Below are positions 15,462 through 23,830 of a DNA stretch of 64,000 nucleotides, piece by piece. The DNA comes from AP-15 sp036500965 (GTDB lineage: Bacteria > Pseudomonadota > Alphaproteobacteria > ATCC43930 > CGMCC-115725), in contig DASYBC010000090.1 of assembly GCA_036500965.1 (NCBI GenBank), positions 1-64,000 on the forward strand, in the 5' to 3' direction. Within the stretch, counting starts at the first letter, position 1. Each line of letters starts with the position of its first letter. The notes under the pieces were generated by a model. The model saw nothing but the letters and a program-made list of their open reading frames with translations. It did not search any database and was not told where the DNA came from. A program made the position numbers and the translations under genes.

Positions 15462-16544
15462 ATGAGGATCGCGCAGGTTTCGCCGTTATACGAGAGCTGT
15501 CCGCCACAACTTTACGGCGGGACCGAGCGGGTGGTTTCGTGGTTGACCGAAGAGCTGGTGCGCCAAGGACACGAGGTGACGCTGTTCGCCGCCGGTGATT
15601 CGCGCACCGCCGCGGTGCTCCGATCCCCGTGCGAGACGGCCCTTCGCCTCAATCCGAATTGTCATGACCCGATTTTCTACCATCTGATCCAAATGAACCG
15701 GGTGGCAAGCTGCGCCAACGAATTCGACATCGTCCATTTCCACGCCGACTTCTTGCAGTTTCCACTGTTCGCCCCGCGCTGGCACAAGACCGTAACGACC
15801 TTGCACGGCCGGCTCGACCTGCCCGACCTGCCGCCACTGATGCGCGAATTTTCGATGATGCCCCTGGTGTCGATCTCGAACGCGCAGCGCATTCCGGTGC
15901 CGTGGGCGAATTGGCAGCGCACGATCTATCACGGGCTGCCGCCCGGGCTTTACCCGCCCGGTCGCGGCGATGGCGGCTATCTCGCCTTCATCGGCCGCAT
16001 CAGCCCGGAAAAGCGGCCGGACCATGCAATCGAGATCGCCCGCCGCGCCGGGGTGCCGTTGACCATCGCGGCCAAGGTCGACAAGGTCGATGTCGAGTAT
16101 TACAAGGCCGAGATCGAGCCGCTGCTCGATAATCCGCTGATCGAGTTCATCGGCGAAATCGGCGACGACGAAAAGGGGGCATTTTTGGGCGATGCGACGG
16201 CGCTGCTGTTTCCGATCGATTGGCCCGAGCCGTTCGGGCTGGCGATGATCGAGGCGATGGCCAACGGCACGCCGGTGATCGCGTTTCGGCGCGGGTCGGT
16301 GCCGGAGATCATCGAGCCTGGCGTCACCGGGTTCATTGTCGACAGCATCGATGAAGCGGTTGCAGCGATCCCTTCGGCAAAGGCGCTCGACCGCGGAATG
16401 ATCCGGCGCCGCTTTGAGGAGCGCTTCACGGTGGAGCGGATGGCCCACGACTATCTCGATCTCTACACCGAGGTGGCGCGGCGCGGCGCTGCTGCCAAGC
16501 GGGGGCCGCAATCCATCGCTGCGGCACCCGCCGAAACCGACTGA
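15462..16544 (+). CDS. Glycosyltransferase family 4 protein
   Basis: A 360-residue GT-B glycosyltransferase. The N-terminal Rossmann domain starts RIAQVSPLYES and has the GGTERVVSWLTEELV loop. The C-terminal nucleotide-sugar domain has FIGRISPEKRPDHAIEIA and the GT4 E-x7-E motif in EPFGLAMIEAMANGTPVIAF, with GSVPEII after it. The donor and acceptor are unknown. It is followed 24 bases later by an amylo-alpha-1,6-glucosidase family gene, so the pair may act on the same glucan or disaccharide. The start ATG at 15462 is chosen because homologues begin MRIAQV. Confidence 0.9.
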   Translation: MRIAQVSPLYESCPPQLYGGTERVVSWLTEELVRQGHEVTLFAAGDSRTAAVLRSPCETALRLNPNCHDPIFYHLIQMNRVASCANEFDIVHFHADFLQFPLFAPRWHKTVTTLHGRLDLPDLPPLMREFSMMPLVSISNAQRIPVPWANWQRTIYHGLPPGLYPPGRGDGGYLAFIGRISPEKRPDHAIEIARRAGVPLTIAAKVDKVDVEYYKAEIEPLLDNPLIEFIGEIGDDEKGAFLGDATALLFPIDWPEPFGLAMIEAMANGTPVIAFRRGSVPEIIEPGVTGFIVDSIDEAVAAIPSAKALDRGMIRRRFEERFTVERMAHDYLDLYTEVARRGAAAKRGPQSIAAAPAETD

Positions 16545-16568
16545 CCCTCGGCGGCAATTCCCAGCGCA

Positions 16569-18743
16569 ATGCAGCAAGCACGGCCGGTAGGCGCCGACGG
16601 CTCGCCTTTTTACATCGAGTCGGCGCCGTTTCAGGAACGCCGGCCGTGCAGCTTGAAGCAAGGCGACACGTTTGCCGTGTTCGACCCACGCGGCGACATT
16701 GTCGCGGCGGAGCGCAGCCCTGAAGGGATTTATTACCGCGACACGCGCTATCTGTCGCGCCTCGAGCTGCGTCTCAATAACGCGCCGTTGCTGCTGCTGA
16801 GCTCGAACGTCCAGGAGGACAATGTCGTCCTGACGGTCGATCTGACCAACCCCGGTCTGCTGCGGGCCGGACGCATCGCCCTGCGCGGCGAGCTGTTCCA
16901 TGTCAACCGGCGCAAATACATCTGGCAAAATTGCTACTATGAACGACTGCTGATCCATAATTTCGATCTGGTCGCGCATGAGCTGACCTTGAGCCTCGGC
17001 TTCGCCGCAGATTTTGCCGATATGTTCGAGGTGCGTGGGCAGCAGCGCCCGCGGCGCGGGCGGATGTGGATCGAGCAACGCTCGAACGCTGTCGTGGCGC
17101 TGCGCTACTCAGGACTGGACGGGGTCGAGCGGGTGACCACGCTGGGCTTCGATCCGCCTCCGACCCGGCTCGACGGCGCCGGCGCGAGCTTCGCGTTCGC
17201 GCTCGGGCCCGGCGAGGCGAGGCGTTCGGTGATGCGCGTCGCCTGCGACGACGAGAGCGTCGAAAGCGGCCTCGGCCGCCGCTTCTACAGCTCGCTGCGA
17301 ACCGCGCGTCGCACCATGCGCGGGGCGAGCGGGCGCGCCACCAGCCTCGACAGCTCGAACTCGCTGTTCAACGAGTTGGCGCGTCGGTCGGTAGCCGATT
17401 TGTACATGCTGATCACCGACACCGAATACGGGCCCTATCCCTTTGCCGGGATCCCTTGGTTCAGCACCGCCTTTGGCCGCGACGGCATCATCACCGCACT
17501 GTTCTCGCTGTGGGTCGACCCGATGATCGCCAAGGGTGTGCTGAACTTCCTCGCTGCCACCCAGGCAACCCAAACCGATCCCGAGCATGATGCCGAGCCG
17601 GGCAAGATCCTGCACGAAATGCGCGACGGCGAGATGGCGCGGCTCGGCGAGGTGCCGTTCTCGCGCTACTACGGCAGCGTCGATGCGACCCCGCTTTTCG
17701 TGATGCTGATGGGCGAGTATTTCCAGCGTACCGGCGATCTCGAAACGGTTCGCGCGCTATGGCCGAACGTCGAGGCGGCGCTGCGCTGGTGCGACAGCTA
17801 TGGCGACCCGGACGGCGACGGCTTTGTCGAATACCAGCGGCGAAACGCCAATGGGCTCGTCAACCAGGGATGGAAGGATTCGCAGGACGCGATTTTTCAT
17901 GCGGACGGCCAATTGGCCGATGGCCCGATCGCGCTGTGCGAGGTGCAGGGCTACGTCTACGCCGCCAAGCAGCATGCCGCGACCTTGGCGCAGGCGCTCG
18001 GGCGTCCGAGCACCGCGATCGCGCTGGCGCGCCAAGCGGAGAACCTGCGCGGCAAGTTCGAGGACGCGTTCTGGTGCGAGGAGCTGTCGACCTATGCGCT
18101 GGCGCTCGACGGCGCTAAACGGCCTTGCCGGGTGGTCGCGTCAAACGCCGGGCACGCGCTGTTGACCGGGATCGCCGCGGTCGATCGTGCCCGCCGCGTC
18201 GCCGAGACTCTGCTCGGGCTGGCCTGTTTTTCGGGCTGGGGGGTGCGCACGGTCGCGGTGTCGGCGGCGCGCTACAACCCGATGTCGTATCACAACGGCT
18301 CGGTGTGGCCGCACGACAACGCGCTGATCGCGATGGGGCTCGCCCGCTACGGGCTCAAATCCGGCGCGCTGCGGATCTTCAAGGGTTTGTTCGACGCTGC
18401 CGGGTACATGGATCTGCGTCGTCTGCCCGAGCTATTCTGCGGCTTTCCGTGGCGCAAGCTGAACGCGCCGACGCTCTATCCGGTCGCCTGCATCCCGCAA
18501 GCTTGGGCCAGCGCCACGGTCCTGGCGCTGGTCAAGGCGAGCCTCGGCCTAAGCTTCGCCGACGACGCCGGCGAGGTCCGCCTCGACCACCCGGCGATGC
18601 CGGATTTTCTCGACACGCTGCACGTGCGCGGCCTGCAAGCCAGTCGCGGCACCGCCGATCTCCTGCTGCAGCGCCATGGCGCCGAGGTCGCGGTCACGAT
18701 CACCCGGCGCCAGGGCGAGGTGCCGATCGTCGTGTCGCGCTGA
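16569..18743 (+). CDS. Amylo-alpha-1,6-glucosidase / glycogen-debranching family protein
   Basis: A 724-residue protein. The N-terminal glycogen-debranching-type beta-sandwich (about residues 30-250) contains EGIYYRDTRYLSRLEL. The C-terminal (alpha/alpha)6 barrel (about 280-660) has PYPFAGIPWFSTAFGRDG, GWKDSQDAIFHADG and SYHNGSVWPHDNALIAMG, the segments holding the expected catalytic acids. Family members hydrolyse alpha-1,6 branches or related glucosides; many alphaproteobacterial copies are not in glycogen operons, and no glg genes are visible here. No signal peptide is seen, so it is probably cytoplasmic. It pairs with the upstream GT4 gene. Confidence 0.9.
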   Translation: MQQARPVGADGSPFYIESAPFQERRPCSLKQGDTFAVFDPRGDIVAAERSPEGIYYRDTRYLSRLELRLNNAPLLLLSSNVQEDNVVLTVDLTNPGLLRAGRIALRGELFHVNRRKYIWQNCYYERLLIHNFDLVAHELTLSLGFAADFADMFEVRGQQRPRRGRMWIEQRSNAVVALRYSGLDGVERVTTLGFDPPPTRLDGAGASFAFALGPGEARRSVMRVACDDESVESGLGRRFYSSLRTARRTMRGASGRATSLDSSNSLFNELARRSVADLYMLITDTEYGPYPFAGIPWFSTAFGRDGIITALFSLWVDPMIAKGVLNFLAATQATQTDPEHDAEPGKILHEMRDGEMARLGEVPFSRYYGSVDATPLFVMLMGEYFQRTGDLETVRALWPNVEAALRWCDSYGDPDGDGFVEYQRRNANGLVNQGWKDSQDAIFHADGQLADGPIALCEVQGYVYAAKQHAATLAQALGRPSTAIALARQAENLRGKFEDAFWCEELSTYALALDGAKRPCRVVASNAGHALLTGIAAVDRARRVAETLLGLACFSGWGVRTVAVSAARYNPMSYHNGSVWPHDNALIAMGLARYGLKSGALRIFKGLFDAAGYMDLRRLPELFCGFPWRKLNAPTLYPVACIPQAWASATVLALVKASLGLSFADDAGEVRLDHPAMPDFLDTLHVRGLQASRGTADLLLQRHGAEVAVTITRRQGEVPIVVSR

Positions 18744-18764
18744 GCCTCACCCGCGTGCCGCCGC

Positions 18765-19511
18765 TCAAAACCCGACGCGCAGATCGGCGACCGCGCGGCC
18801 GAGATAGGCCTGCGGCTGCGACGGCGGTTCGCCGAGCGCGTGCTCCTCGCGGCTGACGCAGCGTCTGGTCGCGCCGAAAACCCGCTGCCAACTCGCGGCT
18901 TGCGGCAATGCCCCAAGCAGGCACTGGTCAAAAAACGTATAGGTGCGCCCGGCCTGGCAGCCAAAGGACGGCCGGTCGCGACGCGCGGCCGTCAGGATGA
19001 TGCGGTTCGGCTTGGCCATCTTGCCGGCAGCAAAGCTCCCGGTGTAGCAGCCGGAAACCACAACCACCGTCGGCACGGCGGCGCAGCCTTGCGCCAGAGC
19101 GGCGGCAAGCTCGTCCGGATGGAGCGCCCGATCGGAGCGTGCCAGCCACAGCCCGGCGCCGCGCTCGCCATGCGAGGTCAGGAACACAAGGCAGCGATCG
19201 CCGGGGCGGGCCGGCAGCTCGGCGATGCGTCGCAGCAGGTTTCCTAGTGTCGCCGGCTCGACCCCGCCGTGCAGCTGCGCGGGGCTGGCGCTCAGCCGGT
19301 GGATATTGGCGGCTGGCACTCCCGCCGCGGCGAGGCGCTGGGAGAGTGCACGAGTGGCGTCGTCGAACACCGGCTCGGCATTGTCGCCGGCGGCCAGCAC
19401 CACCTGCCAGCGGGCGCCGGAATTGACCGCCGCCGCGCCCGGCCTGAAGAGAACCAAAATGGCCAATCCAAGGCAGCAGGCCGCCGCCCGGCCGAGGGAC
19501 CGGAACCACAT
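18765..19511 (-). CDS. C13 (legumain-like) family peptidase, secreted
   Basis: A 248-residue protein with a signal peptide (RAAACCLGLAILVLFRPGAAA) and a caspase-like C13 peptidase domain. The catalytic dyad is His114 in VFLTSHGERG and Cys155 in VVVVSGCYTGSF, followed by RIILTAARRDRPSFGCQAG, which is typical of the bacterial C13 group. Legumain-family enzymes cut after Asn or Asp; the role of bacterial members is little known. The ATG at 19511 has AAAGG seven bases upstream and gives a clean signal peptide; an ATG at 19526 is also possible. It is divergent from the GYD gene. Export to the periplasm is inferred. Confidence 0.82.
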   Translation of the reverse strand: MWFRSLGRAAACCLGLAILVLFRPGAAAVNSGARWQVVLAAGDNAEPVFDDATRALSQRLAAAGVPAANIHRLSASPAQLHGGVEPATLGNLLRRIAELPARPGDRCLVFLTSHGERGAGLWLARSDRALHPDELAAALAQGCAAVPTVVVVSGCYTGSFAAGKMAKPNRIILTAARRDRPSFGCQAGRTYTFFDQCLLGALPQAASWQRVFGATRRCVSREEHALGEPPSQPQAYLGRAVADLRVGF

Positions 19512-19619
19512 CGATCGGCCTTTCATGGTGGTTGCGCGATCGGTGCTATAATGCGCGCTCGCGAAGGCGAGGCGATGGCGAGAGCGCTCGCCGAAGCAAA
19601 CCAAGCCGGGAGGTGCGCG

Positions 19620-19913
19620 ATGCCGACATATATCATGCTCGCCAACTGGACCGACCAAGGCGCGCAAAAGGCCAAGGAATCGCCCCGCCGGGTCGATACC
19701 GCAAAAAAGGCGCTGGTCGATATGGGCGGCGAGTTCAAGGGCCTGTACATGACCATGGGCGACTATGACCTGATCGCGGTCTATGAAGCCCCCGACGATG
19801 CGGTCGCGGCCCGCTTCACCCTGCTGCTCGGCATGCAGGGGACGGTGCGGACCAAGACCCTGAAGGCGTTTCCCGAGGCCGCCTATCGCCAGATCATCGC
19901 CTCGCTCGGCTGA
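19620..19913 (+). CDS. GYD-domain protein
   Basis: A 97-residue protein matching the GYD domain (ferredoxin-like alpha/beta sandwich). It begins PTYIMLANWTDQGAQKAKES and carries the family signature MTMGDYDLIAVYEAPDD near residues 44-60. The function of the family is unknown; similarity to the dimeric alpha/beta barrel group suggests a small-molecule or regulatory role. A strong GGGAGG ribosome site precedes the ATG at 19620. It is divergent from the C13 peptidase gene, with about 108 bases between starts. Confidence 0.9.
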   Translation: MPTYIMLANWTDQGAQKAKESPRRVDTAKKALVDMGGEFKGLYMTMGDYDLIAVYEAPDDAVAARFTLLLGMQGTVRTKTLKAFPEAAYRQIIASLG

Positions 19914-19956
19914 TGGTACGAACCAGACCGATGGCTCCCATATCCCCTAACCGTCG

Positions 19957-20034
19957 CCCCCGCGCAAGCGGGGGGTCCAGAGCCTGCCCCTGGCCCCACA
20001 GCGGGTAGGCCCTGGGTTCCCGCTTTCGCGGGAA
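19957..20034. repeat. Dispersed intergenic repeat made of two hairpins
   Basis: Two perfect 7-bp hairpins with four-base loops, CCCCCGC-gcaa-GCGGGGG (19957-19974) and TTCCCGC-tttc-GCGGGAA (20017-20034), are joined by about 40 bases. GTCCAG after the first and CTGGG before the second suggest a further outer pairing. Such units are common dispersed repeats in alphaproteobacterial genomes. This one lies between GYD and purK, convergent genes. Confidence 0.7.
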
Positions 20035-20080
20035 AGACGAACGGATAAGTGGTTGGGTGCCAAGCGTCAGACCTGTACTA

Positions 20081-21166
20081 CTAGCGATGCGGCGTCAGGC
20101 GGGTGACGTGGCCCATCTTGCGGCCGGGGCGGATTTCGCGCTTGCCGTATAAATGGAGCTTGGCTAGCGGGTCATTGAGCGCGTCGCGCCATTTCTCGAT
20201 TTCGGCGCCGATCAGGTTTTTCATCACCGCGTCGGAATGGTGCTCGACAGAGCCGAGCGGCAGCCCGCAGATTGCCCGCACCAGCTGCTCGAACTGGCTG
20301 GTGACGCAGGCGTCGATTGTCCAATGCCCGGAATTGTGCGGCCGGGGCGCCAGCTCGTTGACCAGGATTTCGCCTGCCTTTGTCAGGAACATCTCGACCG
20401 CGAGCACGCCGACCAGATCGAGCTTCTCGGCCACGTGGAGCGCGATCGCCTCAGCCCGCATCGCCGTCTCGGGCTTGATCCGGGCCGGGGCGATCGTGGT
20501 GTCGAGGATATGCGCGGTGTGCTGGTTTTCGACCGGCGGATAGGTCGCCCATGCGCCGTTTTGACCGCGCGCGACGATGACCGAAATTTCGCAGGCGAAA
20601 TCGACAAAGGCTTCGAGAATGCCGATCTGGCCGCCCATCCGGCGCCAGGCCTCCTCGGGCCGGGCTTCGGCGGTCAACGTCACCTGCCCCTTGCCGTCAT
20701 AGCCCATGCGCACGCTTTTGAGCACCGAGGGGTAGCCGAAATCGTGCATCGCCCGGGCCAATGCCGCCGCGTCGGAGATCTCGCGGTAGGCCGTGGTGGC
20801 GATGTCGATCGAGCGCAGAAAATCCTTTTCCCGCAACCGGTCCTGGGTGATTTCGAGGATTTCGGGCCGCGGCAGCACCGGTGCCGTCGCCGCCACCCGG
20901 CGCACCGCCGCGGCTGGGATGTTCTCGAACTCGAACGTCGCTACATCGACTGCGGCGGCAAAGCGGTCGAGCGCCGCCGGATCGGAGAATTCGGCTACGG
21001 TCGCGGCGCCGCACACCTGCACGCCCGGACTGTCGGGCCTGGTGGCGAAGACATGGCAGCGATATCCGAGCCGCATCGCGGCCAGCGCCGTCATGCGGCC
21101 GAGCTGGCCGCCGCCCAAGATGCCGATCGTCGCCCCCGGGGCCAGCGCCCTCGCCGTCTGCGGCAT
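20081..21166 (-). CDS. purK: 5-(carboxyamino)imidazole ribonucleotide synthase
   Basis: A 361-residue ATP-grasp enzyme that carboxylates AIR to N5-CAIR with bicarbonate and ATP in de novo purine synthesis. It begins MPQTARALAPGATIGILGGG, with the PreATP loop GGGQLGRM. The ATP-grasp core shows SVLKSVRMGYDGKGQ, and VNELAPRPHNSGHWTIDAC is the conserved metal and substrate region of PurK. The ATG at 21166 overlaps the purE stop as TGATG, so the two are translationally coupled and form a purE-purK operon. The frame is open further upstream inside purE, but that part is a shadow. Confidence 0.96.
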   Translation of the reverse strand: MPQTARALAPGATIGILGGGQLGRMTALAAMRLGYRCHVFATRPDSPGVQVCGAATVAEFSDPAALDRFAAAVDVATFEFENIPAAAVRRVAATAPVLPRPEILEITQDRLREKDFLRSIDIATTAYREISDAAALARAMHDFGYPSVLKSVRMGYDGKGQVTLTAEARPEEAWRRMGGQIGILEAFVDFACEISVIVARGQNGAWATYPPVENQHTAHILDTTIAPARIKPETAMRAEAIALHVAEKLDLVGVLAVEMFLTKAGEILVNELAPRPHNSGHWTIDACVTSQFEQLVRAICGLPLGSVEHHSDAVMKNLIGAEIEKWRDALNDPLAKLHLYGKREIRPGRKMGHVTRLTPHR

Positions 21167-21660
21167 CACGCCGAATCCGGCCGGTCGGCCACAGCCTGGG
21201 TCTGGGCCCGCCGCCAATCGTCGAGGGCCTGCTCGGTGGCAACGTCCGAGAGCCCGAGGATCGCCGCCGCGCACAGCGCGGCATTGACCGCGCCGGCCTC
21301 GCCGATTGCAAACGTCGCGACCGGGACGCCAGCCGGCATCTGCACGATCGACAGGAGGCTGTCGACGCCTTTGAGAACCCGGCTCTCGATCGGGACGCCG
21401 AGCACCGGCAACGAGGTCAAGGCGGCGATCATTCCAGGCAGATGGGCGGCACCCCCGGCGCCGGCAATGATCACCCGCACCCCGCGCGATCGTGCGCGGC
21501 GGGCATATTCGTAAAGCCGGTCCGGGGTGCGATGCGCCGAGACGATCCGCGCCTCGTGGCCGATCCCGAGCCGGGCGAGGGTGTCGGCCGCATGCTGCAT
21601 CGTGCGCCAATCCGACTGGCTGCCCATAACAATGCCGACGGGCGCACCGGCTTCGCTCAT
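21166..21660 (-). CDS. purE: N5-carboxyaminoimidazole ribonucleotide mutase
   Basis: A 164-residue class I PurE. Signatures are GIVMGSQSDWRTMQHA at the N-terminus, SAHRTPDRLYEYA, the GAGGAAHLPGM loop and GVPIESRVLKGVDSLLSIVQ. It converts N5-CAIR to CAIR, directly after the PurK step. purK follows with a TGATG overlap. The region upstream contains GGCATCATTATATGG near 21709-21723, a possible promoter, but no riboswitch was recognised. Confidence 0.96.
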   Translation of the reverse strand: MSEAGAPVGIVMGSQSDWRTMQHAADTLARLGIGHEARIVSAHRTPDRLYEYARRARSRGVRVIIAGAGGAAHLPGMIAALTSLPVLGVPIESRVLKGVDSLLSIVQMPAGVPVATFAIGEAGAVNAALCAAAILGLSDVATEQALDDWRRAQTQAVADRPDSA

Positions 21661-21990
21661 TCGGCTCCCTTCAAGGCTGTGCGCCAGTCGGTCTCGCTGG
21701 GCAGGGGGGCATCATTATATGGCCGCCCTCGTCGGCACAAGCAGCCCGGGGGACATGAGCGCCACCCGTAAACGGCTTCGAGGGCGGCTGCTAGTGCCCA
21801 GACGCATTCAATGGTGCGAGCGCACCGCAATCGTCATGCCCGGCCCACGGGTCCGCGCTTGGCGTGGCCCGAGGACAGGCCTTGCACCGGAGGTATCTAC
21901 GGAAACCGAAGAGCCGGTGCCGCGAGTCGCCGGTGGCCGGGACGAGCCCGGCCATGACAGGCGAGCGAATCTCGTGCCTGCGTCTGAGCA
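21661..21990. other. Intergenic region upstream of purE with palindromic repeat
   Basis: About 330 bases between divergently placed purE and the downstream end of the minus-strand YdcH gene. The left third is the likely purEK promoter. The right half is a dispersed palindromic repeat (21833-21958). No gene was recognised. Confidence 0.45.
21833..21958. repeat. 126-bp palindromic dispersed repeat
   Basis: GTCATGCCCGG (21833-21843) and CCGGCCATGAC (21948-21958) are inverted with one mismatch and bracket a GC-rich interior. This GTCATGCCCGGCC...GGCCATGAC design is a familiar intergenic repeat of alphaproteobacteria. Its presence elsewhere in this genome cannot be tested here. Confidence 0.6.
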
Positions 21991-22194
21991 CTAGGCGATG
22001 ATGTCGGGCAAGAGCTCGCTTTCGATCTTGGAGATCTGGTCCTTCAGCGCCAGCTTTCGCTTTTTCAGCCGCTGCAGCTGGAGCTGATCGAACGGGGCGT
22101 GCTCGGATAGGCGCGCGATCACGTCGTCGAGGTCGCGATGCTCGGTCTTCAAGGCGGCGAGCTTGGCCTTCAGCGCTTCGGTGTCGAGGTCCAT
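21991..22194 (-). CDS. YdcH family protein (DUF465)
   Basis: A 67-residue, highly charged coiled-coil protein. LKTEHRDLDDVIARL and QLQRLKKRKLALKDQISKIE are the hallmarks of DUF465/YdcH. Members are 50-80 residues and widespread in alphaproteobacteria; the function is unknown. It is divergent from the TIGR02444 gene with 41 bases between starts. A second YdcH protein lies at 23545. Confidence 0.9.
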   Translation of the reverse strand: MDLDTEALKAKLAALKTEHRDLDDVIARLSEHAPFDQLQLQRLKKRKLALKDQISKIESELLPDIIA

Positions 22195-22235
22195 GGCCGG
22201 TTGGCGCGAAATCGGCCGGCATTATATCATCGCAA

Positions 22236-22781
22236 ATGAGCCCGGTCGCCGAGATCCTGCAACAAAATGCGAACGCCGAGGTCGCCGGGTCGGCCGGCGA
22301 GGAGCTGTGGCGGTTTGCGCTCGGCTACTATGCGCTGCCCGGCGTCGCAGCGGCGCTCGTCGCCTTGCAGGACGGCCAGCGCCTCGATGTAAGCTTGGCG
22401 CTGTTCGCGGTGTGGCACGGCATATCCGGACGCGGGCGGCTCGACCGGCAACAGCTTGCCGCCGGCGATCGGGCGATCCACGAAATCCGCAGCGCCGTCA
22501 TCGAACCGCTGCGGGCATTGCGACGGCGGCTGAAATCAAGTGTCGACCCGGACATCGAGCGGCTGCGCGAAGCCGTCAGGGCGCTCGAGATCGAAGCCGA
22601 GAAGGCGGCGCTGCATCGCCTCGCGGCAAACCCCGCGGCACCGGATGCCGAGGCTGATCGGGCCACCCGCATGGCCGCGGCCGACGCCAATCTCGCGCTT
22701 TGTCTTGGGCCGGGCGCAGTGCGCTCGGCAGAGGCCGCGGTCATCCGCGACCGGCTCGCGCTTCTCGTCGCGGACCAGTGA
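22236..22781 (+). CDS. TIGR02444 family protein (DUF2390)
   Basis: A 181-residue protein. The N-terminal half, ELWRFALGYYALPGVAAALV followed by LQDGQRLDVSLALFAVWHG, is the TIGR02444 signature found in many proteobacteria. The C-terminal half is a long charged, Ala-rich helical region. The function is unknown. It is divergent from a YdcH gene and sits near ubiX and purD, with no clear functional link. Confidence 0.88.
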   Translation: MSPVAEILQQNANAEVAGSAGEELWRFALGYYALPGVAAALVALQDGQRLDVSLALFAVWHGISGRGRLDRQQLAAGDRAIHEIRSAVIEPLRALRRRLKSSVDPDIERLREAVRALEIEAEKAALHRLAANPAAPDAEADRATRMAAADANLALCLGPGAVRSAEAAVIRDRLALLVADQ

Positions 22782-22823
22782 TCTCGTGGCCCAACCCTCG
22801 TCTTTGCCTGGTTTTCCGCGGTC

Positions 22824-23420
22824 CTAGCCGGATCGTTCGGGCATCGGCTCGCCCCAACGCTTGACGGTCCCGGCATCGAGATCGAACAGATCGAGGACGC
22901 GCCCCAGGGTCTGGTCGATGATGTCGCCGATGGTCGCCGGCCTGGCGTAGAACGCCGGCACCGGCGGGGCGATCACCGCACCCATCTCCGAGAGCGCGGT
23001 CATCGTCCGCAGATGGCCGGTGTGGAGCGGGGTCTCGCGCACCAGAAGCACAAGCCGCCGACGCTCCTTCAGGACCACGTCGGCCGCCCGGGTCAGCAAG
23101 GTTGTGGTCACACCGCTGGCGATCTCGGCCATGCTACGGACCGAGCACGGCGCCACCACCATGCCGATCGTGCGAAACGAGCCCGAGGAGATCGGCGCCG
23201 CCATGTCACCGATCGCATGCACGAACTCGGCGCGAGCGCGCACCGCCGCCGGCTTCAGATCGGTTTCGAGGGCTAAGGTGACCTCGGCCGCGCGGCTGAT
23301 CACCAGATGCGTCTCGACCGGTAACGGCCGCAGCAGCTCGAGCAGGCGGGCGCCGTAAATCGCCCCGGAGGCACCGCTGATCCCGACGATCAGCCGAGGA
23401 ACTTCAGGAACTTGTCTCAT
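22824..23420 (-). CDS. ubiX: Flavin prenyltransferase UbiX
   Basis: A 198-residue flavoprotein of the UbiX/Pad1 family. The N-terminal RLIVGISGASGAIYGARLLE and central MVVAPCSVRSMAEIASGVT are the flavin-phosphate and active-site loops; PAFYARPATIGDIIDQTLGR is the conserved C-terminal stretch. UbiX attaches a dimethylallyl group to FMN to make the prenyl-FMN cofactor of UbiD decarboxylases in ubiquinone synthesis. No ubiD is in the window. A UbiH-type hydroxylase at 41558 may belong to the same pathway but is far away. Confidence 0.95.
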   Translation of the reverse strand: MRQVPEVPRLIVGISGASGAIYGARLLELLRPLPVETHLVISRAAEVTLALETDLKPAAVRARAEFVHAIGDMAAPISSGSFRTIGMVVAPCSVRSMAEIASGVTTTLLTRAADVVLKERRRLVLLVRETPLHTGHLRTMTALSEMGAVIAPPVPAFYARPATIGDIIDQTLGRVLDLFDLDAGTVKRWGEPMPERSG

Positions 23421-23544
23421 CGAGCTCCCCGGGCAATCTGCCGCCGTGACATATTTTCGTCATCAAGGGCTGGCGACCCGCTGGCTGGCCGGCCGATACA
23501 GCGTTATTATTAGTCGGCCCACCGCCGATTTAGGAGGAATGTGC

Positions 23545-23712
23545 ATGTCGCTGCAAGATCGCATCGGGGAGCTGAAGGAACAGCACGCAGCACTCGAGCG
23601 TGCTATCGACGAGGAGAACGCCCGCCCCCTGCCGAACGATGATGCGATCTCCGATCTGAAGCGCCAAAAGCTCCGTATCAAGGATGAAATCTTTCAATTG
23701 GAGAGCCAATAG
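23545..23712 (+). CDS. YdcH family protein (DUF465), short
   Basis: A 55-residue protein. RIGELKEQHAALERAIDEE and ISDLKRQKLRIKDEIFQLE are the two helices of a DUF465/YdcH hairpin. The start ATG at 23545 follows a consensus AGGAGG at 23532-23537 with seven bases of spacing; an in-frame ATG at 23539 is too close. A strong rho-independent terminator follows 31 bases after the stop, so this is a monocistronic gene. It is related to the YdcH gene at 21991 but clearly divergent. Confidence 0.92.
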   Translation: MSLQDRIGELKEQHAALERAIDEENARPLPNDDAISDLKRQKLRIKDEIFQLESQ

Positions 23713-23743
23713 CGCGCCGCGATCGCCGGTTCGGCGTTTTGCT

Positions 23744-23775
23744 AAAAGCCGAGGGAAAGATCCCCCGGCTTTTTT
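23744..23775 (+). terminator. Rho-independent terminator after ydcH-like gene
   Basis: AAAAGCCGAGGG (23744-23755), a six-base loop, then CCCCCGGCTTTTTT. The stem has 11 pairs with one A-C mismatch and ends in a run of six T. The A-run on the left arm could also let it serve the convergent purD transcript. Confidence 0.88.
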
Positions 23776-23830
23776 GTTGCCGCCGCCCTACAACGGGTCG
23801 AGCGCCGGCGCCACGGCTAACCGCTGCAAG

